The position numbers were made by a program, and so were the translations under genes. From assembly GCA_937907435.1 (NCBI GenBank), contig CALCIA010000221.1:1-28542 (forward strand): a stretch of 28,542 nt of DNA. Reading direction: 5' to 3'. This DNA is from an uncultured Actinomycetes bacterium (GTDB taxonomy: Bacteria > Actinomycetota > Thermoleophilia > Solirubrobacterales > 70-9). The notes under the pieces are model-generated. The model was given only the letters and a program-made list of their open reading frames with translations. It made no database searches and was not told the DNA's origin. Below, one piece after another: positions 16,465 to 25,145 of the stretch (position 1 is the first letter of the stretch; each line of letters opens with the position of its first letter).

Positions 16465-18239
16465 CGCTGCTCCCCTCTGAGTGCGTCGGTTGCCTGCCTG
16501 TCGACGGTGCCGTCCGCGGCGAGCGCGACGCGGTAGACCTCGCGCGCCCGCTCCGCGCTGACCCAGCCTTCGCGCACGTCGTGGGCGACCCGCTCCGGCG
16601 CGCGCGCCTCCGGTGCCCCGTAGCCGCCGCCGGCGGCGGTCCGGACGACGATCGTCTCGCCTTCTCCCAGCTCCGCCTCGCCCTGGCCGGCGAGCTGCTC
16701 GAGCGCCCCGTCGGCGCGCCGCAGGTGCTGGTCGGAGGCGGCGCCGCCGCGTCCGCCGCGCACCCCGGCGGCGGGGTTGATGTGGCCGTCGCTGGCGTAG
16801 ACGAGGCGCAGGTCGCCGACCAGCGGCCCGTACTCGACCCGCGCCGACGGGGCGCCGCGGAACTCGCCCGCGCCCTCGGTGTCGGGCTCGATCCGCTGCT
16901 CACGGACGAGGATCGGGAAGTTCAGCTCGTCGACCTCGACGCTGTCGACGAACAGCATGCCGCCGTTGCCGGCGTGGCAGATCGTCAACCAGCCGTCGTT
17001 GTATGGACCGCCGGCGCCGCCGGTCAGCATGAGGAAGATCTGGTTGACGAACGGCGCGTCGTCGTCGCGCCGGTCGCGGCCCGAGATCACCGCCGCCGAG
17101 GGCGCCCCGAAGGGCCCCGGCTCGGCCATCCCGAGGCCGTCGCCGATCGCCGCGATCGCCCGCTGGACCGAGCTCGTCACCCGGTCGGCGACGTTGGTGG
17201 TCGCGACCGAGGTGCTGGTCGGGTGCCGCGGGATGCCGACCACGCAGCCCTCGCGCAGGTGGACCCGCACCCGCCGCAGGCTGCCGGCGTTGGTCGGCAC
17301 CGAATCGGGGACGCTGTTGAAGACGCCGATCATCGCCGCCGTGCGTGAGCAGGCCTCGCTCAGATTGAGCCCGCAGGGGTAGGTGTCGGGGTTGTCGCGC
17401 AGGTCGACCTCGACCACCCGGGCCACCGGGTCGACCGCGACGACGGCGGTGACCGGGATCCCCTCGGGGGCGCCCGCGGTGGCGTCGTGGGTCGCCGAGG
17501 CGGCGGCGGAGCCGGCCGGCAGCTTGGCGATCGCGTCGGCCATCCGCTGCTCGGAGTAGTCGAGCCAGGCGGCCCCGTAACGGGCCAGGGCGTCGAAGCC
17601 GATCTCATCGCCCAGCGCCAGCAGCTCGCGCTCGCCGATCCGCCCGGCGCCGACCATCGCCAGGTAGTCGCCGCGCCATTGCTCGGGGACCCGGATCCGC
17701 GCTTCGCACATGCGGACGATGTCGTCGTGGTCTTCGTAGTCGGTCTGGACCCGGACCACCGGGAAGATCAGGGCGCCCTCGTTGTAGACGTCGACGGCGC
17801 CGCCCATGTAGGTGGTCGGCAGCGAGTTGCCGCAGTCGGCCTGGTGGGCCTTGACCAGGACCGTGAAGCGGTGGGTGCCGTCGTCGTCGACGACCGGGAT
17901 CAGCAGCGAGTGGTCGGCGGGGTGCGAGTTGCCGTGGTAGGGCGAGTTGTGGAGGAAGGCGTCGCCGGCCCGCAGCTCGGGGTGGAAGCCGCGCATCGCC
18001 CGCGACATCAGGTCGGGCCCGCTGAGCACGTGGATCGGCAGGCTGTCGGCCGCCATCAGCAGCTCGTCTTCGGGCGAGATGATCGCGCAGGAGAAGTCGC
18101 GCGCCGTGTTCAGGACCCCCGAGCGGCCGGTCCGGTAGAGCGTGTTGCTCATCTTGCGGACGATCGCCCGCAGGCGGTTGGAGACCACCGCCAGTTGGAC
18201 CGGGTCCTCGAGCCGCGGCTTGGTCGTCATCTCGCTCAT
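16461..18239 (-). CDS. Hydantoinase/oxoprolinase family subunit B (HyuB-like)
   Basis: The 592-residue protein matches HyuB. It starts with DPVQLAVVSNRLRAIVRKMS, then SGVLNTARDFSCAIISPEDE. The probable metal-binding stretch is DAFLHNSPYHGNSHPADHSL, and later come FRGAPSARVEYGPL, GGRGGAASDQHLRR and AAGGGYGAP. The family includes the beta parts of 5-oxoprolinase, N-methylhydantoinase, and acetone and acetophenone carboxylases. The ATP-phosphorylated intermediate made by HyuA is finished here, by ring opening or carboxylation. ATG 18239 overlaps the HyuA stop by 4 nt, consistent with a heteromeric enzyme. No small third subunit like that of acetone carboxylase is present nearby. Confidence 0.88.
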   Translation of the reverse strand: MSEMTTKPRLEDPVQLAVVSNRLRAIVRKMSNTLYRTGRSGVLNTARDFSCAIISPEDELLMAADSLPIHVLSGPDLMSRAMRGFHPELRAGDAFLHNSPYHGNSHPADHSLLIPVVDDDGTHRFTVLVKAHQADCGNSLPTTYMGGAVDVYNEGALIFPVVRVQTDYEDHDDIVRMCEARIRVPEQWRGDYLAMVGAGRIGERELLALGDEIGFDALARYGAAWLDYSEQRMADAIAKLPAGSAAASATHDATAGAPEGIPVTAVVAVDPVARVVEVDLRDNPDTYPCGLNLSEACSRTAAMIGVFNSVPDSVPTNAGSLRRVRVHLREGCVVGIPRHPTSTSVATTNVADRVTSSVQRAIAAIGDGLGMAEPGPFGAPSAAVISGRDRRDDDAPFVNQIFLMLTGGAGGPYNDGWLTICHAGNGGMLFVDSVEVDELNFPILVREQRIEPDTEGAGEFRGAPSARVEYGPLVGDLRLVYASDGHINPAAGVRGGRGGAASDQHLRRADGALEQLAGQGEAELGEGETIVVRTAAGGGYGAPEARAPERVAHDVREGWVSAERAREVYRVALAADGTVDRQATDALRGEQR

Positions 18240-20317
18240 CGCTGTCCTCCGTCGCCGATCGTCAGTAGGAGCGTCCCCCGGTCGGTGCGCACCGCCGTCG
18301 TCCCCGGGTCGACGACCACGGTCGTGTACGGGGACTCGAGCACCGCCGGCCCCTCCACGCGCTCGCCGGGCCGGAGGCTGTCGACCTCCGCCACCGTGGC
18401 CTCCTGCCGGCCGCCCTGCTGGAAGTAGACCTGCCGCACGCCGCGCGGGGCGGCCGCGGCGGAGCCCGCCACCGGGCGGTCGGAGACGTCGCCGAGCGGG
18501 CAGCTGACCCGCGCCCGCCAGGTCGTCACGTGGACCGGCGCGTCCGGCTCGCTGATCGCGAAGACCCGCTGGTGCATCTCGTGGAAGCCGCTCGCCAGCT
18601 CCTCGACCGCGCCCGGGTCGCCGAGCTCGCAGTTGCGCAGCGGCGTCTCCAGGTCCCAGTTCTGGCGCGGATAGCGGCCGTCGAAGGAGTACTCGATCCG
18701 CGGCTCGCCGCTGGTTCGCGAGCGGCCCGCGAACTCGCGGCAGCGGGCGGTCAGGCCGGCGAGGACGGCGTCGATCCCGGCGGCGTCGAAGTCGGCGGTG
18801 CTGGTCACCGAGGTCGCCGCGAACTCGGCGCCGAGGTCCGACATCAGCGCCCCGGCGGCGCTGAGCGCCGCGGTGGTCGGCGGGATGATCACCTCCGAGC
18901 AGTCGAGGCGGGCGGCGATCGCGCCGAGGTTGAGCCCGGCCGCTCCCCCGCCCCCGACCAGGACCGCGTCGCGCGGGTCGATCCCCTGGTTGACGGTGAT
19001 CTCCTCGATCGCGTGGACCATGTTCTCGGTCGCGATCCGCATCACCGCGGCGGCGGCCTCCTCGACCGGCAGGCCCAGCGGCTCGGCCACGTCGGCCTCG
19101 ATCGCCGCCCGGGCGGCGGCCAGGTCGAGCTCCATCGCCCCGCCGAGGAAATAGTCGGGGTCGAGATAACCGAGCACGGCGCTGGCGTCGGTGACCGTCG
19201 CCCGCTCGCCGCCGCGCCCGTAACAGGCCGGGCCGGGGCTCGAGCCGGCGCTCTGCGGGCCGACCGTGAGCAGACCGCCCGCGTCGACCGAGGCGATGCT
19301 GCCGCCGCCGGCGCCGACGCTGGTCACGTCGACCGAGGGGAAGCCGGTGATGTGGCCCTGGTACTGGGGGCCCAGCCAGGTCTCGGTCGTGCGCGGGATC
19401 CGGCCGTCGCGGACCAGGCTGACGTCGAAGGTGGTGCCGCCGGTGTCGGCGATGATCGCGGTGCGCCGGCCGGTGTCCTCGCGGGCGTAGAAGCGGCCCG
19501 CCACCGGCGCCATCGCCGGGCCCGAGTTGATCGAGTGGATCGGCATCCGGGCGACGTCGGCGGCGTCGAGCATGCCGCCCTGGGAGGTGACGATGAGGAC
19601 GCGGCCGTTGAAGCCGATCTCCCCGATGCGCCGCTCGAGCCGGCCGAAGTAGCTCGTCATCCGCGGCTTCAGCGAGGCGTCGATGCAGGTCGAGGAGGCG
19701 CGCCGGTACTCGCGCAGGATCGGGTTGAGCTGGTGCGAGAGCGTGTAGGGGACGCCGGGCAGCTCCTCCTCCAGCAGCTCGCCGACGCGCAGCTCGTGCG
19801 CCGGGTTGACCATCGCCCAGAGGAGCGCGACGCCGACCGCCTCCACCTCCTGCGCCGCCAGCTCGGCCAGCCGCGCGCGCAGCAGGTCTTCGTCGAGCGC
19901 CTCGACGACGGTGCCGTCGGCGGCGATCCGCTCGGGCACCTCCCAGGTGAGCTCGCGCGGCACCAGCGGGTCCGGGTAGGGGACGGAGAAGTCGAACGGG
20001 TTGGCGCGGCCGCCTTCGCGGAACAGCAGCACGTCGGGGTGGCCGCCGGTGCTGAGGAACGCGGTGCGGGCGGTGGTGCCGGTGACCAGGGCGTTGATCG
20101 CGTGGGTGGTGCCGTGGATCAAGAGCTCGCCCCGGCCCAGCATCTCCTCGCGCGAGAGGCCGAGCCCCTCGGCGGCGACGCCGAGCACGTCGATCACGCC
20201 CGCGACCGGGTCCTCGGGCACGGTCAGCGCCTTGAACAGGTGGAGGGCGTCGCCGGTGTCGACGACGAGGTCCGTGAAGGTGCCGCCGGTGTCGATCGCG
20301 AAGTTCATGGCGCTCAC
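18236..20317 (-). CDS. Hydantoinase/oxoprolinase family subunit A (HyuA-like ATPase)
   Basis: The 693-residue protein has the actin/ASKHA-type nucleotide site twice signposted: DTGGTFTD (9-16) and ADTGGTTFDVSLVRDG near residue 290. HGTTHAINALVTGT, HSINSGPAMAPV, the loop VGAGGGSIASVDAGG and DAVLVGGGGAAGLNLGAIA follow. It should phosphorylate a carbonyl or amide substrate with ATP. GTG 20317 overlaps the E2 stop (GTGA); ATG 20308 (MNFAIDTGG) is an equally plausible start. The length equals standard HyuA/acetophenone carboxylase-type alpha subunits. Whether it opens a lactam or activates a ketone cannot be decided from the sequence. Confidence 0.88.
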   Translation of the reverse strand: MSAMNFAIDTGGTFTDLVVDTGDALHLFKALTVPEDPVAGVIDVLGVAAEGLGLSREEMLGRGELLIHGTTHAINALVTGTTARTAFLSTGGHPDVLLFREGGRANPFDFSVPYPDPLVPRELTWEVPERIAADGTVVEALDEDLLRARLAELAAQEVEAVGVALLWAMVNPAHELRVGELLEEELPGVPYTLSHQLNPILREYRRASSTCIDASLKPRMTSYFGRLERRIGEIGFNGRVLIVTSQGGMLDAADVARMPIHSINSGPAMAPVAGRFYAREDTGRRTAIIADTGGTTFDVSLVRDGRIPRTTETWLGPQYQGHITGFPSVDVTSVGAGGGSIASVDAGGLLTVGPQSAGSSPGPACYGRGGERATVTDASAVLGYLDPDYFLGGAMELDLAAARAAIEADVAEPLGLPVEEAAAAVMRIATENMVHAIEEITVNQGIDPRDAVLVGGGGAAGLNLGAIAARLDCSEVIIPPTTAALSAAGALMSDLGAEFAATSVTSTADFDAAGIDAVLAGLTARCREFAGRSRTSGEPRIEYSFDGRYPRQNWDLETPLRNCELGDPGAVEELASGFHEMHQRVFAISEPDAPVHVTTWRARVSCPLGDVSDRPVAGSAAAAPRGVRQVYFQQGGRQEATVAEVDSLRPGERVEGPAVLESPYTTVVVDPGTTAVRTDRGTLLLTIGDGGQR

Positions 20318-21597
20318 AGGGCCACCCCCAGGGGCTCTTGCAGCAGGTCCCGGATCCGGGCGAGCAGGCGCGCCGCGTCGGCGCCGTAGAGCACGCGGTG
20401 GTCGCAGGCGAGCGTCAGCGTGGCGGTCGGCCGCACCGTCGTCTCCCCCTCGGCGTCGGCGTGGACGCGCGGGGCGATCGCGCCGACGGCGAGGATCGCC
20501 GCCTGCGGCGGGTTGATCACCGCGTCGAAGAAGTCGATGCCGAACATCCCCAGGTTGGAGACGGTGAAGGTCCCGCCCGCCAGCTCGGGCGGCGTGATGC
20601 TGCCGTCGCGGGCGCGCTCGGCGAGCGAGCGGGTCGCGCGGGCGATCTCGCCGAGGCTCTTGCGGTCGGTGTCGAACACGGTCGGCACCACGAGCGAGCC
20701 CTCGGCGGCGACCGCCATGCCGACGTTGACGCGCGAGTAGAGCTCGACGTGGGAGTCGATCCAGGCCGAGTTCGCGCGCGGCTGCTCGCGCAGGGCGAGC
20801 GCGCAGGCCTTGAGGATGAAGTCGTTGACCGAGGGCGCGGGGGACTCCGGCCCGGCCATTTCTTTGAGGCGCCGGCGCAGGTCGAGCACGCCGCCCATGT
20901 CGGTGACCGCGCCGACCTCGAAGTGGGGCACGGTCGCGCGGGAGACCGACATCCGCCGCGCCACCGTCTGCTGCAGCCGCGATTGCTCCTCGACCGTGAC
21001 CTCGCCCTTCGCGCCGGTGGAGCCGTCGGCGGAGGCGGGCGCGGGCGCGGCCGGGGACCCGTTGGCGGACGGGGCGGCACCGTCGCCGGCGGGCGCCGCG
21101 GCCGGCGCCGCGGCGGGCGCGTCGAGCGCCGCCAGCACGTCGCGCTTGACGATCCTGCCGCCCGGACCGCTGCCCCGCAGACCCTCCAGGGCGAGGCCCG
21201 CGTCGGCGGCGATCCGGCGCGCCAGCGGCGAGGCCGGGGCCTCGGCGCGGGCGGGCGGCGGCAGGTCCGCCGCCGGCGAGGCCGGCCCGGGGCCGGCGGC
21301 CGACGGAGGCGCGGCTGCCGGCGGGTGGGTGCCGGCCTCCGCGCCGCGTTCGGCCTCTTCGGGGTCGCCGACCTGAGCCAGGACCTCGCCGATCGGCAGT
21401 GTGTCGCCCTCGCCGCCGCTGAGCGCGAAGAGCACCCCGGCGACGTCCGCCTCGTAGACCATCGTCGCCTTGTCGGTCTCGATCTCGACCAACGCGTCGC
21501 CGATCCCGATCTGGTCACCCTCCCGCTTCAGCCAGCGGACGATGGTGCCCTCGGTCATCGAGTCGGAAAGGCGCGGCATCACGATGTCGGCGGCCAT
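20314..21597 (-). CDS. Dihydrolipoamide acyltransferase E2 component
   Basis: About 427 residues in the standard E2 order. An N-terminal lipoyl domain carries the lipoylated Lys43 in ETDKATM. An Ala/Pro/Gly linker leads to a peripheral-subunit-binding domain (ASPLARRIAADAGLALEGLR, then GPGGRIVKRDV). A second Ala/Pro linker leads to the catalytic domain ending LACDHRVLYGADAARLL. The usual active-site HRxxDG reads HRVLYG, so the catalytic Asp position is Tyr, a variant seen in some E2 groups. ATG 21597 overlaps the E1-beta stop by 1 nt (TGATG); a GTG at 21600 also exists. It moves an acyl group from E1 to CoA. Confidence 0.9.
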   Translation of the reverse strand: MAADIVMPRLSDSMTEGTIVRWLKREGDQIGIGDALVEIETDKATMVYEADVAGVLFALSGGEGDTLPIGEVLAQVGDPEEAERGAEAGTHPPAAAPPSAAGPGPASPAADLPPPARAEAPASPLARRIAADAGLALEGLRGSGPGGRIVKRDVLAALDAPAAAPAAAPAGDGAAPSANGSPAAPAPASADGSTGAKGEVTVEEQSRLQQTVARRMSVSRATVPHFEVGAVTDMGGVLDLRRRLKEMAGPESPAPSVNDFILKACALALREQPRANSAWIDSHVELYSRVNVGMAVAAEGSLVVPTVFDTDRKSLGEIARATRSLAERARDGSITPPELAGGTFTVSNLGMFGIDFFDAVINPPQAAILAVGAIAPRVHADAEGETTVRPTATLTLACDHRVLYGADAARLLARIRDLLQEPLGVAL

Positions 21598-22592
21598 CAC
21601 GCGGCCCCTTCCGGCATCACGCCGCCGCGCTCGCGGACCGCGCGCACGATCGCCTCGGTCCCGGGCAGGAAGGCGTCCTCCAGCGGCGGGCTGTAGGGCA
21701 GGGGAAGGTCGTCGGTCGCCAGGCGCCAGCAGTCGTCGAGCCGGCCGAGGCAGCGCTCGCTGATCGACGCCACCACCTCGCCCGCCCAGCCGCCGGTCCG
21801 CGGGCCCTCCTCGACCACCAGGAGCCGGCCGGTCTTCTCGACCGACGCGGCGACGGCGTCGATGTCCAGCGGGCGCAGGGTGCGGAGGTCGATCACCTCG
21901 CAGTCGATCCCGAGGGTCGCCAGCTCCGCCGCCGCGGCGAGGCTGTCGTGGACGCCTTTCATCGCCGTCGCGATCGTCAGGTCGCTCCCCTCGCGCACCG
22001 TCTCGGCGCTGCCGAGCGGGACCAGCTCGGGCTCGGAGCCGTCGACCTCGGCGCTCAGCGAGTAGAGCCGCTTGTGCTCGAAGAAGAGGACCGGGTTGTT
22101 GTCCCGGATCGAGGCCTTGAGCAGCCCCTTGGCGTGCGCCGGGGTCGCCGGCGCGACGATCTTCAGCCCCGGGATCGCCTGGAACCAGGGGGCCGGCACC
22201 TGCGAGTGGATCGCGCCGAAGCGCCCGCCGCCGCCGACCGCCGAGCGCACCACGAGCGGCACCGGGGCCTGGCCGTTGGAGAGGTACCAGTACTTCGCCG
22301 CCTGGTTGACGAGGCTGTCCATCGCCAGGGCGAAGAAGTCGGCGAACATGATCTCGAACACCGGCCGCAAACCGCAGACGGCGCTGCCGAAGGCCGCCGT
22401 GGAGAGCGCCAGCTCGGAGATCGGGGTGTCGAAGACGCGGTCCTCGCCGTGGCGGTCGCGCAGTCCCGGCGTCACCTGGAAGACGCCGCCGGCCTTGGCC
22501 ACGTCCTCGCCGAAGAAGATGACGTTCTCGTCGCGGGCCAGCTCCTCGTCGAGGGCCTGCCAGATCGCCTTGCGGAATTCGAGCTCGGCCAT
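21597..22592 (-). CDS. 2-oxoacid/acetoin dehydrogenase E1 component, beta subunit
   Basis: The 331-residue transketolase-type subunit has FFGEDVAKAGGVFQVTPGL, the conserved FDTPISELALSTAAFGSAV, FGAIHSQVPAPWFQAIPGLK, a NNPVLFFEHKRLY segment and the C-terminal transketolase domain with VVEEGPRTGGWAGEV. With the alpha subunit it forms the thiamine-diphosphate enzyme. ATG 22592 lies 4 nt after the alpha stop, with an AGGGA element just upstream. Length and motifs fit AcoB, PDH-beta and BCDH-beta alike. Confidence 0.9.
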   Translation of the reverse strand: MAELEFRKAIWQALDEELARDENVIFFGEDVAKAGGVFQVTPGLRDRHGEDRVFDTPISELALSTAAFGSAVCGLRPVFEIMFADFFALAMDSLVNQAAKYWYLSNGQAPVPLVVRSAVGGGGRFGAIHSQVPAPWFQAIPGLKIVAPATPAHAKGLLKASIRDNNPVLFFEHKRLYSLSAEVDGSEPELVPLGSAETVREGSDLTIATAMKGVHDSLAAAAELATLGIDCEVIDLRTLRPLDIDAVAASVEKTGRLLVVEEGPRTGGWAGEVVASISERCLGRLDDCWRLATDDLPLPYSPPLEDAFLPGTEAIVRAVRERGGVMPEGAA

Positions 22593-22596
22593 GTCC

Positions 22597-23613
22597 CTAG
22601 GCCTCCGCCGGCGCGAACTCGGGCACGGTCACGTCGGGGCTCGGGAAGGGCGCCGCCAGCGCCCGGCTGCGCAGCTCGGCGATTTCGGCGTCGACGTCCG
22701 CGACCAAAGCGTCGAGGCGCGCGGCCTCCACCCCGTGCTCCGCGGCGAGCCGGGTGCGGGCGATGTCGATTGGATCCCGTTGACGCCATTCCTCCATCTC
22801 CTCGTCGGAGCGGTACTTGATCGGGTCGCCGCGGCCGTGGTCGGTGTAGCGGTAGGTGCGGGCCTCGAGGAAGAACGGGCCGCCGCCGGCGCGGACCTCG
22901 GCCACCGCCTCGAGCGCGGCCGCGTGGACCGCCCAGACGTCCTGGCCGTCCACCTGGGAGACCGGGATGTCGAGCGCCGCGGGCCGGCCGACGATGCCGC
23001 CGGGGGTGACCGCCTCGGTCGGCGTGTACTCGCCGTAGCCGTTGTTCTCGCAGACGTAGAGGACCGGCAGGCCCAGCACCCGGGCGAAGTTCGCGCACTC
23101 GTAGAAGTAGGCCTGGTTGACCGCGCCGTCGCCGAAGAAGCCGACCGCGACGTTGCCGGTCCGCCGCAACGCCAGCGCCGCGCCGGTGGCCGCGGCGAGG
23201 CTGCCGCCGACGATCCCGAAGCAGCCGATCAGGCCGTGCTCGAGGTCGACCACGTTCATCGAGCCGGCGCGGCCGCCGCAGATGCCGGTCTCGCGGCCGA
23301 TCAGCTCGTCGAGGAACTTCTGCGGGCTCATCCCGCAGGCGAGCGCGTGGCCGTGGCCGCGGTAGGTGGCGGCGATCCGGTCGTCGGCGCCGAGCGCGGC
23401 GGCGACGCCGACGCTCACCGCCTCCTGGCCGCTGCAGAGGTGGGTCGAGCCGTAGACCTCGCCGCGCAGGAAGAGCGACTGGACCAGGTCCTCGAACTTG
23501 CGGATCAGGATCATCGTCCGCAGCCGGGCGAGGTAGGCCTCGGCCTCCTCGCCGACCTGGCCGTTGCCGCCCGCCGCGGCGGCGTCCTTGGTGGACCGCT
23601 TGGCCGGGCTCAC
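22597..23613 (-). CDS. Thiamine-dependent E1 component, alpha subunit (acetoin dehydrogenase-like)
   Basis: The 338-residue protein contains the thiamine-diphosphate motif GDGAVN...CENN (about residues 170-205). YRGHGHALACGMSPQKFLDE and GGRAGSMNVVDLEHGLIGCF are close to the AcoA/PdhA-type pattern. ENNGYGEYTPTEAVTPGG points to the acetoin-dehydrogenase-like branch rather than classical PDH, but this is a pattern judgement. It decarboxylates a 2-oxo acid or cleaves an acetoin-like ketol and passes the acyl group to E2. GTG 23613 overlaps the dehydrogenase stop by 4 nt. No dihydrolipoamide dehydrogenase (E3) gene lies in the window, so E3 must come from elsewhere. Confidence 0.88.
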   Translation of the reverse strand: MSPAKRSTKDAAAAGGNGQVGEEAEAYLARLRTMILIRKFEDLVQSLFLRGEVYGSTHLCSGQEAVSVGVAAALGADDRIAATYRGHGHALACGMSPQKFLDELIGRETGICGGRAGSMNVVDLEHGLIGCFGIVGGSLAAATGAALALRRTGNVAVGFFGDGAVNQAYFYECANFARVLGLPVLYVCENNGYGEYTPTEAVTPGGIVGRPAALDIPVSQVDGQDVWAVHAAALEAVAEVRAGGGPFFLEARTYRYTDHGRGDPIKYRSDEEMEEWRQRDPIDIARTRLAAEHGVEAARLDALVADVDAEIAELRSRALAAPFPSPDVTVPEFAPAEA

Positions 23614-25145
23614 GACGCCGCCCCCGCGGTCGCCGGGGCGGGGCTCGGCCAGCGCGAGGTGACGACCTTCGCCCGCGTGTAAAAGGCGAAGGCGTCGCGG
23701 CCGTTGGCGTGGAGGTCGCCGACGAAGGAGTCCTTCCAGCCCGCGAACGGGAACCAGGCGATCGGCGCCGCGACGCCGACGTTGACGCCGAGCATCCCCG
23801 CCTCGATCCCGAACCGGAACGCGCGCATGCTCGCCCCGGAGGAGGTGAAGATCATCGCCGCGTTACCGAAGCGCGAGGAGTTGGCGATCTCGATCGCGGC
23901 GTCGAGGTCGGGGGCGCGGCGGATCGCCAGCACCGGGCCGAAGATCTCCTCGCGCAGCAGCTCGTCCGCCGGGTCGGCGGGCTCGACGATCGTCGGCCCC
24001 ATCTCGGCCCCGGCCTCGCCGCCCTCGCGGCGGCCGTCGAGCACCAGCCCGGCGCCCCGGTCGAGCGCCCCGGCGACCATCCCTTCGACCCGGATCCGCG
24101 CCTCCGGGGAGACCAGCGGGCAGACGTCGGTGGCAGGGTCGGCGCCGGCGCCGACCTGCAGGCCTTCCGCCCCGGCCACCAGCCGCGCGAGCGTCGCCTC
24201 CTGCTCGGCGTCGTCGCCGACCACGATCGCGACCGACCCGGCCAGGCAGCGCTGCCCGGCGGCGCCGAAGGCGGAGGAGAGCACGCCCGCGACCATCGCG
24301 TCGGGCTCGGCGTCGGGCATCAGGACGAAGGCGTTCTTGGCCCCGCCGAGGGCCTGCACCCGCTTGCCCGCCTCGGTCGCGCGGCTCGCCACGTAGCGCG
24401 CGGTCGTGGTCTGGCCGACGAAGGAGACCGCGTCGACGAGCGGGTGGGTGAGCAGCGAGTCGACCGCCTCGTGGGCGCCGTTGACGAGGTTGACGACGCC
24501 CGCCGGGATCGCCTCGATCTCACCGACCAGCTCGCAGATCCGCCGCGCGGTGAGCGGGTCGCGCTCGGAGGGCTTGAGGACGAAGCAGTTGCCGGTGGCG
24601 ATCGCGTAGGGGAGGAACCAGAGCGGGATCATCGCCGGGAAGTTGAAGGGCGTGATCGCGGCGACGACGCCCAGCGGCTGGCGCACCATCTCGACGTCGA
24701 CCCCGCCGGCGACCTGCTCCAGCACCTCCCCCTTCAGCTCGCCGCTGATCGCGCAGGCGGCCTCCACCGACTCGATGCCGCGGCGCACCTCGCCGCGGGC
24801 GTCGTCGAGCGTCTTGCCCATGTCGAGGGTGACGAGCTGGGCGAGCTCCTCGCGGTTGGCGTCGAGCTTCTCGCGCAGCGCGAAGAGGGCCCGCGCCCGG
24901 GTCAGGACCGGCGTCGCGCGCCAGGCCGGGAAGGCCGCGGCGGCGGCGGTGACGGCGCGGTCCACGTCCTCGGCGCTCGAGAGCGGGACCCGGGCCAGGA
25001 TCTGGTCGGTGGCCGGGTTGCGGACGTCGAGCTCCTCGCCCCCGGCCGGCTCGATCCACTCGCCGCCGACGTAGTTGCGCAGCCGCTCGCTCGTGCCGTT
25101 CGACGAATCGCGCGTAGGCGGCACCGTGTGTGCTTGGACGGACAC
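23610..25145 (-). CDS. mmsA: CoA-acylating methylmalonate-semialdehyde dehydrogenase-type ALDH
   Basis: The 511-residue protein shows features of the methylmalonate/malonate-semialdehyde dehydrogenase branch: VAAITPFNFPAMIPLWFLPY, FVGQTTTARY, nucleophile Cys300 in GAAGQRCLAGS and the family C-terminus FPFAGWKDSFVGDLHANGRD, then AFAFYT. The segment ALGGAKNAF replaces LELGGKN, so the hydrolytic general-base Glu is missing, as expected for a CoA-dependent enzyme. The product would be an acyl-CoA such as propionyl- or acetyl-CoA. I prefer GTG 25145 because GGGGAGAG ends 5 nt upstream; a TTG at 25178 would only add 11 residues. It is the first gene of operon A, with a leader of about 77 nt. MMSDH proteins usually start the last steps of valine, inositol or beta-alanine breakdown. 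Confidence 0.88.
   Translation of the reverse strand: MSVQAHTVPPTRDSSNGTSERLRNYVGGEWIEPAGGEELDVRNPATDQILARVPLSSAEDVDRAVTAAAAAFPAWRATPVLTRARALFALREKLDANREELAQLVTLDMGKTLDDARGEVRRGIESVEAACAISGELKGEVLEQVAGGVDVEMVRQPLGVVAAITPFNFPAMIPLWFLPYAIATGNCFVLKPSERDPLTARRICELVGEIEAIPAGVVNLVNGAHEAVDSLLTHPLVDAVSFVGQTTTARYVASRATEAGKRVQALGGAKNAFVLMPDAEPDAMVAGVLSSAFGAAGQRCLAGSVAIVVGDDAEQEATLARLVAGAEGLQVGAGADPATDVCPLVSPEARIRVEGMVAGALDRGAGLVLDGRREGGEAGAEMGPTIVEPADPADELLREEIFGPVLAIRRAPDLDAAIEIANSSRFGNAAMIFTSSGASMRAFRFGIEAGMLGVNVGVAAPIAWFPFAGWKDSFVGDLHANGRDAFAFYTRAKVVTSRWPSPAPATAGAAS

Noticed and set aside
15701..16903. Open minus-strand frame extending upstream of the BKACE start
   Set aside because: The upstream part is low-complexity Arg/Gly/Ala translation antiparallel or out of phase to the SDR and HyuB genes, whose motifs are intact. 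The true start is the ATG overlapping the SDR stop.
22770..22777. TTGGATCC inside the E1-alpha gene as a fourth operator
   Set aside because: Only one half of the palindrome is kept (followed by CGTT) and it is inside codons of a conserved protein with no promoter beside it. Probably chance.
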